From NCBI RefSeq assembly GCF_032362555.1, contig NC_083522.1, positions 1,280,001 through 1,344,000 on the forward strand: 64,000 nt of DNA, read 5' to 3'. The position numbers and the translations under genes are program-made. Under the pieces are notes generated by a model. The model made no database searches. It was not told where the DNA came from and worked only from the letters and a program-made list of their open reading frames with translations. This stretch comes from Amyelois transitella. Lineage: Eukaryota > Arthropoda > Insecta > Lepidoptera > Pyralidae. Positions 11,068-22,681 of the stretch are shown here, in pieces (position 1 is the first letter of the stretch; every line of letters begins with the position of its first letter).

Positions 11068-11245
11068 GGGAAGGCCCAGACGAACGTACCTTGATCAAAT
11101 TAAGGACGTCCTGGAAAAGGTCAGGTCAAGAGCACCCGAAACTGCCGAGCTTGCATGAAGAGAGTTATGAATATAGATAAAGCGAGATACGCAGAGATCG
11201 TAGCAACTGGAATAATGTAGTCTCTGCCTACCCCTCTCTTTCCCA
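11068..11245 (+). mobile_element. RTE-type LINE 3' fragment
   Basis: Sense copy starting at GGAAGGCCCAGACGAACG, continuing through CTTGATCAAATTAAGGACGT, to GTAGTCTCTGCCTACCCCTC. It corresponds to the last ~60 codons plus 3' end of the LINE better seen at 46610-46965. A short inverted duplicate of the tail follows to about 11265. Confidence 0.75.
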
Positions 11246-11265
11246 GAGGGGTAGGTAGAGAATGC

Positions 11266-11936
11266 TTCATTTATTATCAACTCTCATTAACAGCTCCGCA
11301 GTTTATCTTCACTCGTTCATTAACTAGCGCAATATACTCGCCCAGTGTGAACAAAAGCTATGTCGGATAGAGTCTGTGCTACTTCCATGAGAATAAAATC
11401 AAAAAAATCCTCGTCGGCACCCATTCTCAAGTGAAATTTACAACCGGCGCTTAGATTGCTCAATTCCTTACGAATATTAGGGGCGGAACACACTGACACA
11501 CCGGGTTTCTTCTTTGAGGCGATGGGCTAGCAACCTGTCACAATTTCACGTCACAGTTCTAAATGTGGCCTGGTAGTAACCTTGCATTTGCTAAATATTC
11601 TAGGTTAATACGGGTTTCCCGCTAATTCCACGGGAACTTTAGTTTTTACCAGGATAAAAGTTGCCCGATATCGTTCTCCAGACTATTTGAATATAACATA
11701 CCATTATACCCTCGCACATGTCTCCCATTGGGAAAGGCAGAGATTTCCACTTGCTACGATCCTTATTGACCTCTCCCGCTCTCTCTGCCTCTCTCCTCGT
11801 TTGAATAAAAGTACCCGATATTCGAAGAAGTTTGATTCAGTATATAACGCTTGAAAAGGTAAGAAACAAAAACAAACTTAATTAAATTAAAAACTTAACA
11901 TTAATAATATAAGTTAGGATAGGATTACAATGACAA
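11266..11936. other. no gene; repeat scraps
   Basis: Holds a SINE-T scrap (GGCGATGGGCTAGCAACCTGTC, 11505-11580) and a tail-like scrap CATTGGGAAAGGCAGAG near 11728. Otherwise featureless. Confidence 0.5.
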
Positions 11937-12085
11937 AATATAATAGAATAGAATAGATATATTTTCAAAATTCGATACAAGGTATCACTTATTGACGTCA
12001 CATCACTTAAATCTAATCATAACTACTACCGCTTCCAAAGCGCACGTGTAGAAGAAGCGGTGACATTTTGCCTTCAAACATTTCA
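11937..12085 (+). repeat. family D repeat
   Basis: Starts AATAGATATATTTTCAAAAT, then GGTATCACTTATTGACGTC and CCGCTTCCAAAGCGCACGTG. It is the reverse arrangement of the end seen at 52590-52808. Confidence 0.6.
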
Positions 12086-12579
12086 ATGTACGGCGCGCTT
12101 TACTCCACCGGAGCATGGAAAGTTTACGTCAAATTATTGGATTTTCCTTAATCAAGCCCTGTAATAGCCCCTTTGTAGCAGGACCATGTCCCTAATTCTC
12201 ATTTATCATGGACGCTCTATTGAAACAGAACTGTACCACTTACGAGGTAGGGTAACCGTGCCGTATATTCTGCCGTGAATGTGGGACTTCGGAATTTTTA
12301 TGTGATGCAAATGTGCGGATATAAATACAGGTTACGTGGACTACAAAGAGATTGAATAATGTTAGTGCCAATGTAATAAAGGGTGGATTTAATGCTCACA
12401 ATGATTTATCAATTATGTAGAGATTTTTTTTTTTATTTCATGTGACTTTTCAATATAGATAATGGTTTTTAGATTTGAGATCTACTTTTGTTAATGATTG
12501 ACGTCGTTGATAAAAACCTTTCAGACGTTGTTGAAACTGCCCGTTCGTAATCTGTTGAGAAAAATTTAAAATAACCTAA
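12086..12579. other. no feature seen
   Basis: AT-rich intergenic DNA. Confidence 0.4.
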
Positions 12580-12820
12580 ATGGTTCCCAGCATCAATAAG
12601 AAAAAAATAGGACCTCTCCGTCTCAGTCCCACGGATATCGTAAAAGGCGACTAAGGGATAGGCTTATAAACTAGGGAGTGTTCTTTTAGGCGATGGGCTA
12701 GCAACCTGTCTCTATTTGAATCTCAATTCTATCATTAAGCCAAACAGCTGAACGTGACCTATCAGTCTTTTTAAGACTGTTGGCTCTTTCTATTACTTGA
12801 TTATATGTGTATGTATGTAT
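12580..12820 (+). repeat. SINE-T copy
   Basis: Sense copy from GGTTCCCAGCATC to a GTATGTATGTATG tail. The CTACCCC tail box is mutated to CTATTACTTG, a variant shared with 14345-14477, so these two copies probably form a subfamily. Confidence 0.85.
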
Positions 12821-13279
12821 GAAAACGATGTTTTAGTCGAAAATAAAATGTGTAAGAAACGAACAAAGTAAAAGAAAATCTAAGAGGCCTCCAGCGGTTT
12901 TGTTTATGTTTACGATATAATTCTTGGAGGTCACGAGGCCATAATGTGTTTTCCTACAAATGATAAATGCTTTACAGGAAAAAACAGTAATTATTTGCAG
13001 CTAAACCGAATTTAATGTTACGGCCGCGACGGAATCCGACCAGCCGGCTATAAAAATGTAATTAATCGCTGTTTTTTTTTTTTTTTTGGAAAATTAAAAA
13101 TGTCGCAGCCGCTAAATTACTTGGGGGCGAGTAAAAAATATCATTTTTGATGATTGACGGTGAGAATTTTCACAGGATTTTTATCATTTAAGCTTGTTTT
13201 ATCGTATTTGGTGACTACAAAGGTTTAAGTTCATCATAACCCGTTATTGCCTATATACAATACAGGGTACAGGTTCGCA
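12821..13279. other. no feature seen
   Basis: Contains an oligo-T run at 13072-13087. No gene. Confidence 0.4.
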
Positions 13280-13524
13280 ATGCCGTGTGGTTCCAGGCAC
13301 CAATGAAAAAAAGAATAGAACCACTCCATCTCTTTCCCATGGATGTCGTAAAAGGCGACTAAGGGATAGGCTTATAAACTTGGGATTCTTTTTTAGGCGA
13401 TGGGCTTAGCAACCTGTAACCATATGAATCTCAATTCTATCATTAAGCCAAATAGCTGAACGTGACCATTCAGTCTTCAAGACTGTTGGCTTTGCCTACC
13501 CCGCAAGGGGTATATATGTAGGTT
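13280..13524 (+). repeat. SINE-T copy with target duplication
   Basis: Full sense copy. The flanks repeat AGGTTCGCAA on both sides. Confidence 0.9.
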
Positions 13525-13576
13525 CGCAAACTAATACATAACTTATAAAATAAAAATTGGAACATGGCCACGCGAA

Positions 13577-13632
13577 CCTGGTGTCACACTACTTTATCCG
13601 TGCACCTTAACCGCTCGACCACCGCTGTGATT
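13577..13632 (-). repeat. tRNA-like SINE head fragment
   Basis: On the minus strand it reads GGTGGTCGAGCGGTTAAGG (A-box like) followed about 30 bp later by CAGGTTCGCG (B-box like). It is too short and unpaired to be a tRNA gene, and is likely the promoter part of an old tRNA-derived SINE. Confidence 0.5.
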
Positions 13633-13663
13633 ACATGACATATGTACCAATACGTTCTTAATT

Positions 13664-13724
13664 AGGGTTCCGTCAGACATACCAATGATACAAAGGGGTT
13701 CTAACCTTAAATTTACGGAACCCT
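13664..13724. repeat. short inverted repeat (AGGGTTCCGT)
   Basis: AGGGTTCCGT at 13664-13673 faces ACGGAACCCT at 13715-13724. The pair resembles the ends of a small MITE-like element. No coding content. Confidence 0.55.
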
Positions 13725-14344
13725 AAAAATAACTGGGATTCCCAAAATGGCCGCCGTACGTCCAACAACCGCAAACTTAGGATTAAAAAGGTTTTTAATT
13801 GATTACGCGGGCGCCGGGGTACCGCGAAAATGGCGGGAAACTTTTGACACGAACTAATTAACGGCCGATTTAAACTTGCAAAGAAATCTGCACGGAATCT
13901 TACACTTTTTGCTCTCATAAGTTTGGAAGCTATTTTAAGAACCTTTGGCTCAACTTGAACGCAGAAAATCCTAGTCTGTTTGTTGAAACGGTCTGCTTTA
14001 TTCAAGCGAAAAGTTCTTCTTCGGTATCAGTTAAAAGTAAAGCCTTTACCTTTTGATATGAAGTATGTGAGGGTCGGGTATATATAAGTTAGTAATTAAC
14101 CGATATAGCAGCTCGAGTAGGTTTAAAGAATTTATTCTCATAAAAGATTACAATAAATCCGCTTACATGAAAACTAAAAAGATAAAGGTTCTTAAAATTA
14201 CACAGCAGCCCCGTATTTAATTAAGAGTAATATCTAGGATATGTAGAGAAAAACACGAGAATAATAACATAATTTCAGCTTTCATAAGTAAGTTAAAGAC
14301 TTGTAATATAGAATAATAACTTTCAAGACCCACGCATTTTTTTT
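13725..14344. other. no gene seen
   Basis: A minus-strand open frame (14005-13673) overlaps the small inverted repeat and has no recognisable domain, so I do not call it a gene. Confidence 0.35.
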
Positions 14345-14545
14345 TGGCGACGCGCTAGCAACAGTCACTATTTGAATCTCAATTTTATCGTTAAGCCAAA
14401 CAGCTGAACGTGGCCTATCAGTCTTTTTAAGACTATTGGCTCTGTCTATTACTTAATTGTATGTGTATGTATGTATGAAAACTATGTTTGAGTCGTCTTT
14501 TAAAGACTGTTGGCCCTGTCTACACCACAAGGAATATAGACGTGT
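14345..14545 (+). repeat. SINE-T 3' part plus a second tail
   Basis: A 5'-truncated copy (14345-14477) with the CTATTACTTAATTG tail variant is followed by a second, ordinary tail piece (TTTTAAAGACTGTTGGCCCTG, to 14545). Confidence 0.75.
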
Positions 14546-14640
14546 TAAGGAAGTGTGCGATGTCGTGGCAAGTGGAAGGAGGTAGTCTCTGCCTACCCCT
14601 ACGGGAAAGAAGCGTGATTTTATGCATGTATGTTTCTAGG
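14546..14640 (+). mobile_element. RTE-type LINE 3' end joined to a SINE-T tail
   Basis: GTGGCAAGTGGAAGGAGGTAG, then GTCTCTGCCTACCCCTACGG and GCGTGATTTTATGCATG. It directly continues a SINE-T tail, as expected for a template switch or nested insertion. Confidence 0.65.
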
Positions 14641-15211
14641 ATATACTAAACATTTCTTAAGTTGAAAGATGCCGATAACAAGCACAAAGAATAAAGCAAA
14701 GAACAAACAAAAATAAGAATATGTCATACTAAAAATTAATTCTCATAGAGTGAGAAGTTTTTAATAACATAGTCACGTAACTCGGTTTTAAAAGATTGTA
14801 GGGTGTCTGTATTTTATTTTCGTAATGGTGCCGGGAACCACACGGCACCATTACAATAAAGATACAATAAAGATATTGCAAACAAACAAGTAAGCCGTGC
14901 AAGCGACTCTTGAGCTCTCAATCTCACTGTCATCAAGTCAATGACTATTTTTAGAGCAAAATTTACTCATTCTGGGTTCTCAGAAGCTCAAATACACTCA
15001 CTTTTTACCACTGTTACCGGTTTTTAGGCATCCTCAGCTGTTGAGCACATGCTGCCTATCATACCTGGACTTTTTCAACCTCTTTATGCTGTCGATGACG
15101 TCATAGGCGGACCCCGGGTTCCGAAACACTTCTGTGGAGGGTGCGACCGGGAACACGCAGAAATTAGAGAGAAATGACACCATTGTAGTCATAGTGATGA
15201 AACATTTTATT
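14641..15211. other. no gene; SINE-T head scrap
   Basis: A palindromic head scrap GTGCCGGGAACCACACGGCAC lies at 14827-14849. Nothing else was recognised. Confidence 0.45.
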
Positions 15212-15476
15212 GTACATACATACATACATATAATGACGTCTATATCCACTGCGGGGTAGATAGAGCTAACAGTCTTGTAAAGACTGAAATGCCACGTTTA
15301 GCGTTTTGGCTTTAAGATAGAATTGAGATTATAATAATGACGGGTTGCTAGCCCATCGCCTAAAAGAAGAATCCCAAGTTTATAAGCCTACCCCTTAGTC
15401 GCCTTTTATGACATCCATGGGAGAGTGATGGAGTGGTCCTATTCTTTTTTCTATTTGGTGCCGGTAACCACACGAC
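15212..15476 (-). repeat. SINE-T copy
   Basis: Full antisense copy. The flanks share CATTTTAT plus GTACATACATAC, consistent with a target duplication. Confidence 0.88.
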
Positions 15477-15493
15477 AAAGCATTTTATGGTAC

Positions 15494-15612
15494 ATACATA
15501 CAATCACGTCTATATCCCCTGCGAAGTTGACAGAGCCAACAGTTTCGAAAAGACGTGGCCTAAGTTCAGCTGTTTAATAATAAAATTAAGATTCAAATAG
15601 TGACAGGTTTTA
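15494..15612 (-). repeat. SINE-T 3' part
   Basis: A second antisense copy immediately beyond the previous one, 5'-truncated at CAAATAGTGACAGG. The upstream copy may have inserted into this one's tail. Confidence 0.8.
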
Positions 15613-15949
15613 TGGTATATTCAAATAAATCATTTATAAATAAATTTGTTTTACAAGTACCTATGGTGATTAAGAGATAAAGACGTGATTATACATACGA
15701 TGTATAACAACGTAAGAAAAAGAAAATATTCGCTATTTTTCAACAGCAATAAACTCGAAGTGTGAGAGCAATAAATCTTGCAAACTTATCACGACATAAA
15801 ACTGTAGGGCCCGTCCGACAAAACAGGTAATCTAGAGGGTCTTTTGATCAATGTCATAAAAACATTATCTACCCCAAAACGTTGTTTTTGGGGGAACTAT
15901 TCAAATATATTATCCTTCAGTCAGAAAAATCCATCGGATATTTACTAGA

Positions 15950-16056
15950 CAGCGTGTTTGGCGCAGTTGTCCGATTCTCGCCTCTCAATCTTAAAGTTCC
16001 AGGTACCATACCCGGTCATGTCATGGAAATACAACTTTTTGATTGGCCTGTGTACA
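15950..16056 (+). repeat. very degraded SINE-B
   Basis: GTGTTTGGCGCAGTTGTCCG, GGTACCATACCCGG and GATTGGCCTG line up in order with the SINE-B head. Strongly diverged. Confidence 0.5.
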
Positions 16057-16067
16057 TATACATAATT

Positions 16068-16378
16068 GGCCCTGTCTACCCCGCAAGGAATATATTAGTA
16101 ATAATATAAGTTTCTTGCGGGGTAGACAGAGTCAACATTTAAAAGACTGATAGGCCACGTTCGTTCAGCTGTTTGGCTTAATGATAGAATTGAGATTTAA
16201 ATGGTGACTGTTGCTAACTCGTCGCCAAAAATAATGCCTGGGTCTTATTATTCCATTATACAAGTCTCTAACTTACTTTGTAGCTAACACAAATTATGTA
16301 ATTTTTTCGTGTTTTTCTCTACATATATTTAATCACGTCCTTATCCTTTACCGGGTAGACAGAACCAACAGGCTCGAT
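16068..16378. repeat. SINE-T and SINE-B scraps
   Basis: A plus SINE-T tail (16068-16095), a minus SINE-T (16113-16227), a SINE-B piece starting GCCTGGGTCTTATTATTCC (16238-16305) and a minus SINE-T tail (16330-16378) are stacked. Confidence 0.65.
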
Positions 16379-17227
16379 ATTTGAAAGACCGTTATTATAT
16401 GTATGTAGGTACCTTAACATTTCGACCGCCGGCACTCTTGTAAAATATGTAATTATGATCGTGAAAAAGCTAATTTATTTAAAGATTATGTTTTATTTTT
16501 CATTTTCTTCTTAAATATATGGCGTAATTATGTGTATTTCGGGATATTATTACATTTTCCAACGATATTTTTAAGTAACACAAAGACTTAAAACAAAACC
16601 AGCCGTATGTTCGTGACATGGCATAATTGGAACAATTATCACATTCTTTCTTATTTTTTTTTTCAACGGGAAAACATTTTAATTTCTTTAATTCTTTTTG
16701 GCAAAACACAAGTTGCTGGGTTCTAGAGAAAAAAAGTTAATAAACAAGTTGGTTTAATTAAAAAGCATGCATGAGCCAAGTAATTATGGCGGCCGAAATG
16801 CAAGCTTACAAAAATGATGATACATTCTACTGGGTTCTAGAAAGATCCGGAATTAAAATTCCTTCTTTATTTCAATGCTGGCTGTTGCTCGCGACTTCGT
16901 TAGCGTGGAAGAGCTCATCGTAATGCTGATCAGGTGTTATCGTTGACAAAATTAATTGTAAGCTATGTGATGTATATTATTTATATGTTATCGTTCCAGG
17001 ATATTTTCGAATCATAAATATATGGAGGAAAAACATTTTTGTTATTTAAAAATAATATGAACATTTTAAAATATACGCATTCGAAAAATAATTGAATAAA
17101 AAAAACAAAAATTTATCTACATTTTTGGTTATATTTTAATTTAAAAAATATGTTCACTGAAATAAATTCTCATAAAAAGGTATTTTTGTAAAGATCACTA
17201 AATTACACCCCCTAAAGATTGCTATGG
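16379..17227. other. no gene seen
   Basis: Very AT-rich (especially 16980-17180). The Cys/Lys-rich minus-strand frame at 16709-16500 shows no domain. Confidence 0.4.
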
Positions 17228-17296
17228 GTCTACGCCGTAGCACTGCTACGATCATTCATAGCGGCTACGACGTAGGCAGTATCTACGGCGTAGACG
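17228..17296. repeat. inverted repeat built of CTACG words
   Basis: GTCTACGCCGTAG at the left edge faces CTACGGCGTAGAC at the right edge (13-bp perfect arms). Between them GCTACGATC and GGCTACGACGTAG repeat the same core. It is GC-rich compared with its AT-rich surroundings. Confidence 0.65.
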
Positions 17297-17379
17297 TGCT
17301 ACGAAATTAAGATATTTTGGTAACTAAATTATTACGTAAATAAGTACCTCTTGGATTTACTGATTTTATTCTGTTCCTG

Positions 17380-17627
17380 TGGTTCCCGGCACCAAAACAA
17401 AAAAGAATAGGACCACTCCATCTCTTTCCCATGGTTGTCGTAAAAGGCGACTAAGGGATTGTCTTACAAACTTGGGATTCTTTTTTGGGCGATGGAATAG
17501 CAACCTGTCACTATTTGAATCTCAATTCTATCAGTAAGCCAAATTGCTGAACGTGGCCATTCAGTCTTTTCAAGCCTGTTGGCTCTGTCTACCCCGCAAG
17601 GGATATAGACGTGACCATATGTATTTA
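17380..17627 (+). repeat. SINE-T copy with target duplication
   Basis: Full sense copy. TATTCTGTTCCTG occurs directly before the head and again after the tail (13 bp). Confidence 0.9.
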
Positions 17628-17758
17628 TGTATTCTGTTCCTGGAAAAGAGGTCTGGGCCCGTCTTTATGAATTAATGAATGACTGATTTATTATGCAATG
17701 AATGAGTCTTATGAACTATCCTTAAGAAAATAATATGTTCATTTTTACATGAACCACT

Positions 17759-17980
17759 CCGATCTTACCCCCGCAACCTTTGCAGGGGAACCTAACCCGT
17801 ATTGGGTCATTGTGACACATTTCTGATTTATTATTTACCTGATTATGCAGATTTCCTCACGATTTTTTCTCTTAATGTAAAAGCATCGGTTAGTATTCAA
17901 ACTAATGTACATAACTCGGAAAGTAGTCATTGGTACATAGTCGAGGTAGGATTTGAACCTGTGCAACGTCACGCCTTAAT
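17759..17980 (-). repeat. family C repeat
   Basis: Contains GGAACCTAACCCGTATTGG, AAGCATCGGTTAGTATTCAA and GGATTTGAACCTGTGC in the usual order. Confidence 0.7.
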
Positions 17981-17998
17981 TGCGTTTTAAGCTATACA

Positions 17999-18092
17999 CC
18001 ATTTAAATCTCAATTCCGTCATAAAACATAACAGCTGAACGCGGCCTTTGAGCCTTTTCAAGACTGTTGGCTCTGTCTACCCCGCAAGGGAT
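17999..18092 (+). repeat. SINE-T 3' part
   Basis: 5'-truncated sense copy ending in CTCTGTCTACCCCGCAAGG without a TATG run. Confidence 0.8.
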
Positions 18093-18964
18093 ATCCTAAC
18101 TATATGTCATATAAAATAAACGCTTGAGTCACAGACAAGACTAACTTGATTTCAAATTTGAATACACGCACAGTATTACATAGTCTATGGGAAATATATA
18201 TGCCGCCTCTAGTTCCTTATGAGTGATATTGTCTATACCGAGTAGATACAGATTAACAATATATGTATGTAACTGCGCACTGCCGACGCTCCATTTAAGT
18301 ATCGTAAGGAAATCGTGTCGTTAGGAAATCGTGTCGAATAGTGTAAAACACCGCATTCTGAAGCGGTCGACGGCGGAAGCCTTTGAGTCTCGACTTCACT
18401 CACTTTCCCGCTCGTTAAATCAGTTTCTTTTTTATTTTAACCTGTCTTGCTTTTGGATTTGCTCGCTAAACCGTGTAACGTGTTTTATACACGACCGCCC
18501 GGAAAAAAAGTGGTGTTATGCTTTCAACGAAGTACGCAGAGACGAGACATTTCATTTAAAAGAGTTAGGTATCTATTTTTTTATTATTTATATATTTATG
18601 TACAGCAAGGAAAAACAAATAAGAATAGAACTTAAAATAAAGAGAAATTTAGTACAAGGGCGCTACTTATTTCTAGAGAAATTTCTTCCCAGAAGGCTCA
18701 CGACAGGAAAATGTAAAGAAGGGCAATCTATCGACAGCGCCATCTAATTAATTTCTCAGAACTTAGTAAGAGTGTACACGCAACGATATGTATTGACCGT
18801 TTTGTAGTTCCACCGATTTCCACTAGATGGCATTGATATTGATTTACCGATAAGCACTATTTCTATTCTCTATGCATTTCCGATTCCGATCCGATGTAAA
18901 AAGATTCTGAAATAAACATGGAGATAACGTACCCACGCTCCTTTTTTTCTACTATTAACATCAC
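18093..18964. other. no gene I can support
   Basis: A 138-codon frame (18331-18747) is the longest here. Its Lys/Phe/Tyr-rich translation looks like chance reading of AT-rich DNA, and no family was recognised. Confidence 0.35.
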
Positions 18965-19141
18965 ATAACATAAAATCACGTATAATATCCCTTGCGGGGT
19001 AGGCAAAGTCAACAGTTATCAAAGGACTGAAGGGCCACGTTCAGCTGTTAGGCTTAACGATAGAATTGAGATTCAAATAGTGACAGGTTGATAGCCCATC
19101 GCCCAAAAGAAGAATCCCAAGTTTATAAAGCCTATCCCTTA
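18965..19141 (-). repeat. SINE-T 3' part
   Basis: Antisense copy, tail CATAAAATCACG on the left, truncated in the GGCTTATAAACTTGGG box. Confidence 0.82.
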
Positions 19142-19440
19142 TAACAACATTATGAACAACGGACTCACTGTTCTGAGAATACAGAAATTTTCGCCTGCGC
19201 TAAGAAATTGGATCTTTTTCTTGCAAAATTGCCTTTCCATAATTTATGACGCAGGGCCCAAGGCGAAGGGCCTAAACTGCCCTATGCTTTTAGCGGACGC
19301 CCATTGGTCTATAGAAAGTGAAGGTACATTTATTTTTAAATTGCTATACTTAGGAGGTTTTTGTAAGCGGAATAAAGAATTATTTCATATTATGCCTTTA
19401 AAGGAAGAATATGAACGTTCTAGCTTACTGTTTGCAGTTT

Positions 19441-19625
19441 TAACGGAATAGAATAAATAAAATTTATTTTCAAAATTGGATATAATTTATCACTTATTGA
19501 CGTCACATAACTTAAATCAAACTATATCAACTACCTCTTCCAAAGCTCATATTATGTAGAAGAAGCGCCGGAACAAACTACACTGCAGCATTTTCACCGG
19601 ACATCAATTTACAAATATAGATTTC
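19441..19625 (+). repeat. family D repeat
   Basis: AATAGAATAAATAAAATTTA, TATCACTTATTGACGTCACA and AGAAGAAGCGCCGGAACAAA boxes match 11937-12085. Confidence 0.6.
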
Positions 19626-19694
19626 TTAAATCTTATTCGTGGACGAATGCGCATTGTCATTAAGAATAAAATTATGAAGCACACTATATAAACT

Positions 19695-19785
19695 GGGAAT
19701 TTTTTTTTTAAGTATTTGAATCTCTATTCTACTAGTATCATTATGCCATACGGCCGAATGTGGGTCTGTCAGTCTTTTGAAAACG
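19695..19785 (+). repeat. degraded SINE-T 3' part
   Basis: TATTTGAATCTCTATTCTAC and GTCAGTCTTTTGAAAACG boxes. Diverged. Confidence 0.6.
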
Positions 19786-21124
19786 TTAATTTATGTTCGT
19801 ATGTTTAAATCAGATAGATAGATTTTAATAGAGTGATGATCATGATTTTATAGAAAATACTAGACTTTTACATAATGCACCGCTCTTGTAGAAATTTACA
19901 ACATTTAAGTACCTTATGTTATTCCCTTGGAATCATTTCCTCAAATTAAGTCCAGAAGTTTTTGAGTTTATTCTTCTCAAAAAAATGCAATTATACATTT
20001 CCCTTTTTAATATAACACATACAAGTATCGTAAACATAAACTTGTTAGATCTAAAATATACTTTTCCGTCTTGACCGGACCGGGAACTGAACTTGTGGAT
20101 TCAGAGGTAAAGAATCTGAAAAAAGAAACTTTCCTTACTACACATAAATCTTTAATTTAATGTGTTATTTTAACTTGAAGCAAAGCGTATAAACGCTAAC
20201 AAGCCTGAAAAAGGGCTAATTTATCAATAACCCCAATGGAGGTTTAAAAACAATGAAAAAACCAAGTGTCACCGGCAGGGTTAATAAAAACGGGTTGATC
20301 TCACCGCTGCGAGGCCGCGCACCGTCGCTTTGTGCCTTATTCTTTTTTTTTTTTTATTTGACTTGAGTGTATTTTTTATCTGTTCCTTTTGAGCTTTAAA
20401 ATTGCAATTTTTTTTTATTCGAAAATTTCAAATTATGCACTTTTTAATCTATGGTCTGTTTTCTTATTTTTTATTTGGTGGCTGTGACATGGAAAAGTAT
20501 TCATTGAGTCTTCAGGTTGAGTCAAACAATCCAGTGTGTTATTAAGAAAAATTTTAGTTTATCAGTAAAAATCGTATTTGAAAAAAAAATATTGCATTAT
20601 AAAAGTACAAAAAATTTATACAGAATAGAAATTATACCCAACCCAACAAAAGGTCGTGCTCAGTATGTATGTTTGTCCGTGATTATCTCGGTTTTCACTG
20701 ATCCGATTATGATGCCGTTTCCAAGGAAGTGTCCGTTACACTTAGAAGGAGGTTTCAGGCATTTGACCTACTTCAAAAAAAGAGGAATCTCGATTACAGC
20801 CAATTCTGTTTTTTTTTTTAACAAAAGTAATTCGTTATGCATTAACTTTTCCCGTAGAAATTATAGTGAACAAAAACAATTTTATCTAATATTGCTAGAT
20901 TTGTCTCATTGTCTATGACAAAGGACTATAGTTGGACCATAAAGCCAGCGTTTTATGTCCCACAATGTTTTATCAAAGTACAAACCCGATGAATATATCT
21001 GTGCATATAAAGTTTGCTCTATTCAGTGCGGGACATTGGCCGATAATGCACAATAAAGTTATTACAGATGTTTCACTTCTTAGAGGTTACTACCCCACCT
21101 TTCATTTTATCCGTCTATCTCTCT
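19786..21124. other. no gene seen
   Basis: AT-rich DNA with poly-T runs. Frames at 20517-20918 and 20932-21204 have no recognisable domains. Confidence 0.4.
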
Positions 21125-21290
21125 CATTGTCACGGTTATATCCTCGATCATGGATTCTGAAAATTAGATTTTTAAGACGAAGCGACTCTTGTCTAACCGC
21201 CTAAACCTTTGCGTCGCGAAAGGTACCTAACCCATATTGGATCATACAGCGAGTTTATTCACGATGTTTTACCTCACTAGGTTAGCAAGA
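21125..21290 (-). repeat. family C repeat, partial
   Basis: CCTCGATCATGGATTCTG, ACGAAGCGACTCTTGTCTAA and GTACCTAACCCATATTGGAT boxes. Confidence 0.6.
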
Positions 21291-21730
21291 ACACAACTCA
21301 AAAAAGTGTCATGGCCACACATTTCAGTTTGAAGCTGGGCATCACGTTTTTTATGTTCAACCACCGACAACTTTAAACTAAATGACGAAGATACTATTAT
21401 TATGTACCTACGCTACGCTTTTCGAATAGAATCACCTCAAAAATCCAAGCCACCGCGGAAATTTCTCGCGAAATTTGAAACTTTTTATGACTTAGTTAGA
21501 AAAACTTCTACATACTTTTTAATTTATACCTATTTGGGCAGTTGTTTGTGGGCAATCATAAAACGGCAAAGGGTCACTGGGCAAGTACTGATATAAAGTA
21601 AGGGATATGAAAACTAATGTACTGTGGCCTGCAAATAATAAAAGGTACAGCCGTATACAATAACCTCGGCCATGTTGATAAAATAGTACCTACATTTATG
21701 ATATTTATAGAGAAAGCTAATAAACTTGTC

Positions 21731-21968
21731 GGCCTCAGTGGCGCAGTGGCAGTACGCTCGTCTGTGACACCGGAGGTCCCGGGTTCGAATCCCGGCCAGG
21801 GCATGATGAGAAAAGAACTTTTTCTGATTGGCCTGGGTCTTGGATTGTTTATCTATATAAGTATTTATTATGAAATATAGTATCGTTGAGTTAGTATCTC
21901 GTAACACAAGTCTCGAACTTACTTCGAGGCTAACTTAATCTGTGTAATTTGTCCCGTATATAAAAAAA
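21731..21968 (+). repeat. SINE-B copy, full length
   Basis: The head GGCCTCAGTGGCGCAGTGGC holds an A-box and GGGTTCGAATCCC a B-box. The body GATTGGCCTGGGTCTTGGAT and the tail GTAATTTGTCCCGTATAT follow. Confidence 0.92.
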
Positions 21969-22090
21969 ACTTGGGATTCTTCTTTTAAACGGTGGGCTAC
22001 TAAGCTGTCACTTTATGAATCTCAGTTCCATTGATATGCCATCCAGCTGAATGCGGCCTTTTAATCTTTCTGAGAGTGTTAGCTCTGTAC
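21969..22090 (+). repeat. degraded SINE-T
   Basis: Starts directly at the SINE-B tail. AACTTGGGATTCTTCTTTTA and AAGCTGTCACTTTATGAATC boxes. Confidence 0.65.
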
Positions 22091-22544
22091 TAGAAAAGAG
22101 ACAGAAATGTGAGATATATAGTATAGCGGTTTAGTTGACAGCTCGTCGTTTTACTAGGAGTTTTTTGTAAACGGAATAAAGTTATATTCTGTAGTGCTGG
22201 ATACCACACGGTACAAGTATAATATAAGTACGGATCTATGAAAAGAATTAACTAATTCCGATCTTTCTCTTTTTACGTAACTGTACCCAATTTTCCGTTC
22301 GGAAAACGGTCACATTAAACGGTTAATTTTATGTCAAACATTAGGTAAGTACAAGAGAGAAAATAAAAAAGAAAGTTTAGCAATAAGTCGAATGTATATT
22401 GGGGATCATAAAAAAAGTTTTTTAATCAATCCATGCGCGAACATGTTTACAGGTCCCGGCCGGGTGCGTCCGTGCCTGCAACAATGTTAGGGGGGAAAGC
22501 TATAGTTGGAAATAATTATGGTTTTCGCTTTATGGATAAATAAA
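22091..22544. other. no gene seen
   Basis: Contains only a short SINE-T head scrap (GGATACCACACGGTAC near 22199). Confidence 0.4.
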
Positions 22545-22672
22545 TAAAATAAATATATACGGGACAAATTACACAGATTGAGTTAGCCTCGAAGTAAGTT
22601 CGAAACTTGTGTAACGAGATACTAACTCAACGATACTATATTTATAATAAATACTTCTATAGATAAACATAT
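22545..22672 (-). repeat. SINE-B tail half
   Basis: ACGGGACAAATTACACAGAT to ATAGATAAACAT. The tRNA head is missing. Confidence 0.85.
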
Positions 22673-22681
22673 ATATATATG

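Noticed and set aside
13673..14005. 110-codon minus-strand frame
   Set aside because: Overlaps the AGGGTTCCGT inverted repeat and shows no homology. Such readings are common in GC-richer repeats.
18331..18747. 138-codon plus-strand frame
   Set aside because: Low-complexity Lys/Phe/Tyr-rich translation, no domain, no splice or polyadenylation context.
20517..20918. 133-codon plus-strand frame
   Set aside because: Translation contains poly-Phe and Lys runs from poly-T and poly-A tracts. No recognisable family.
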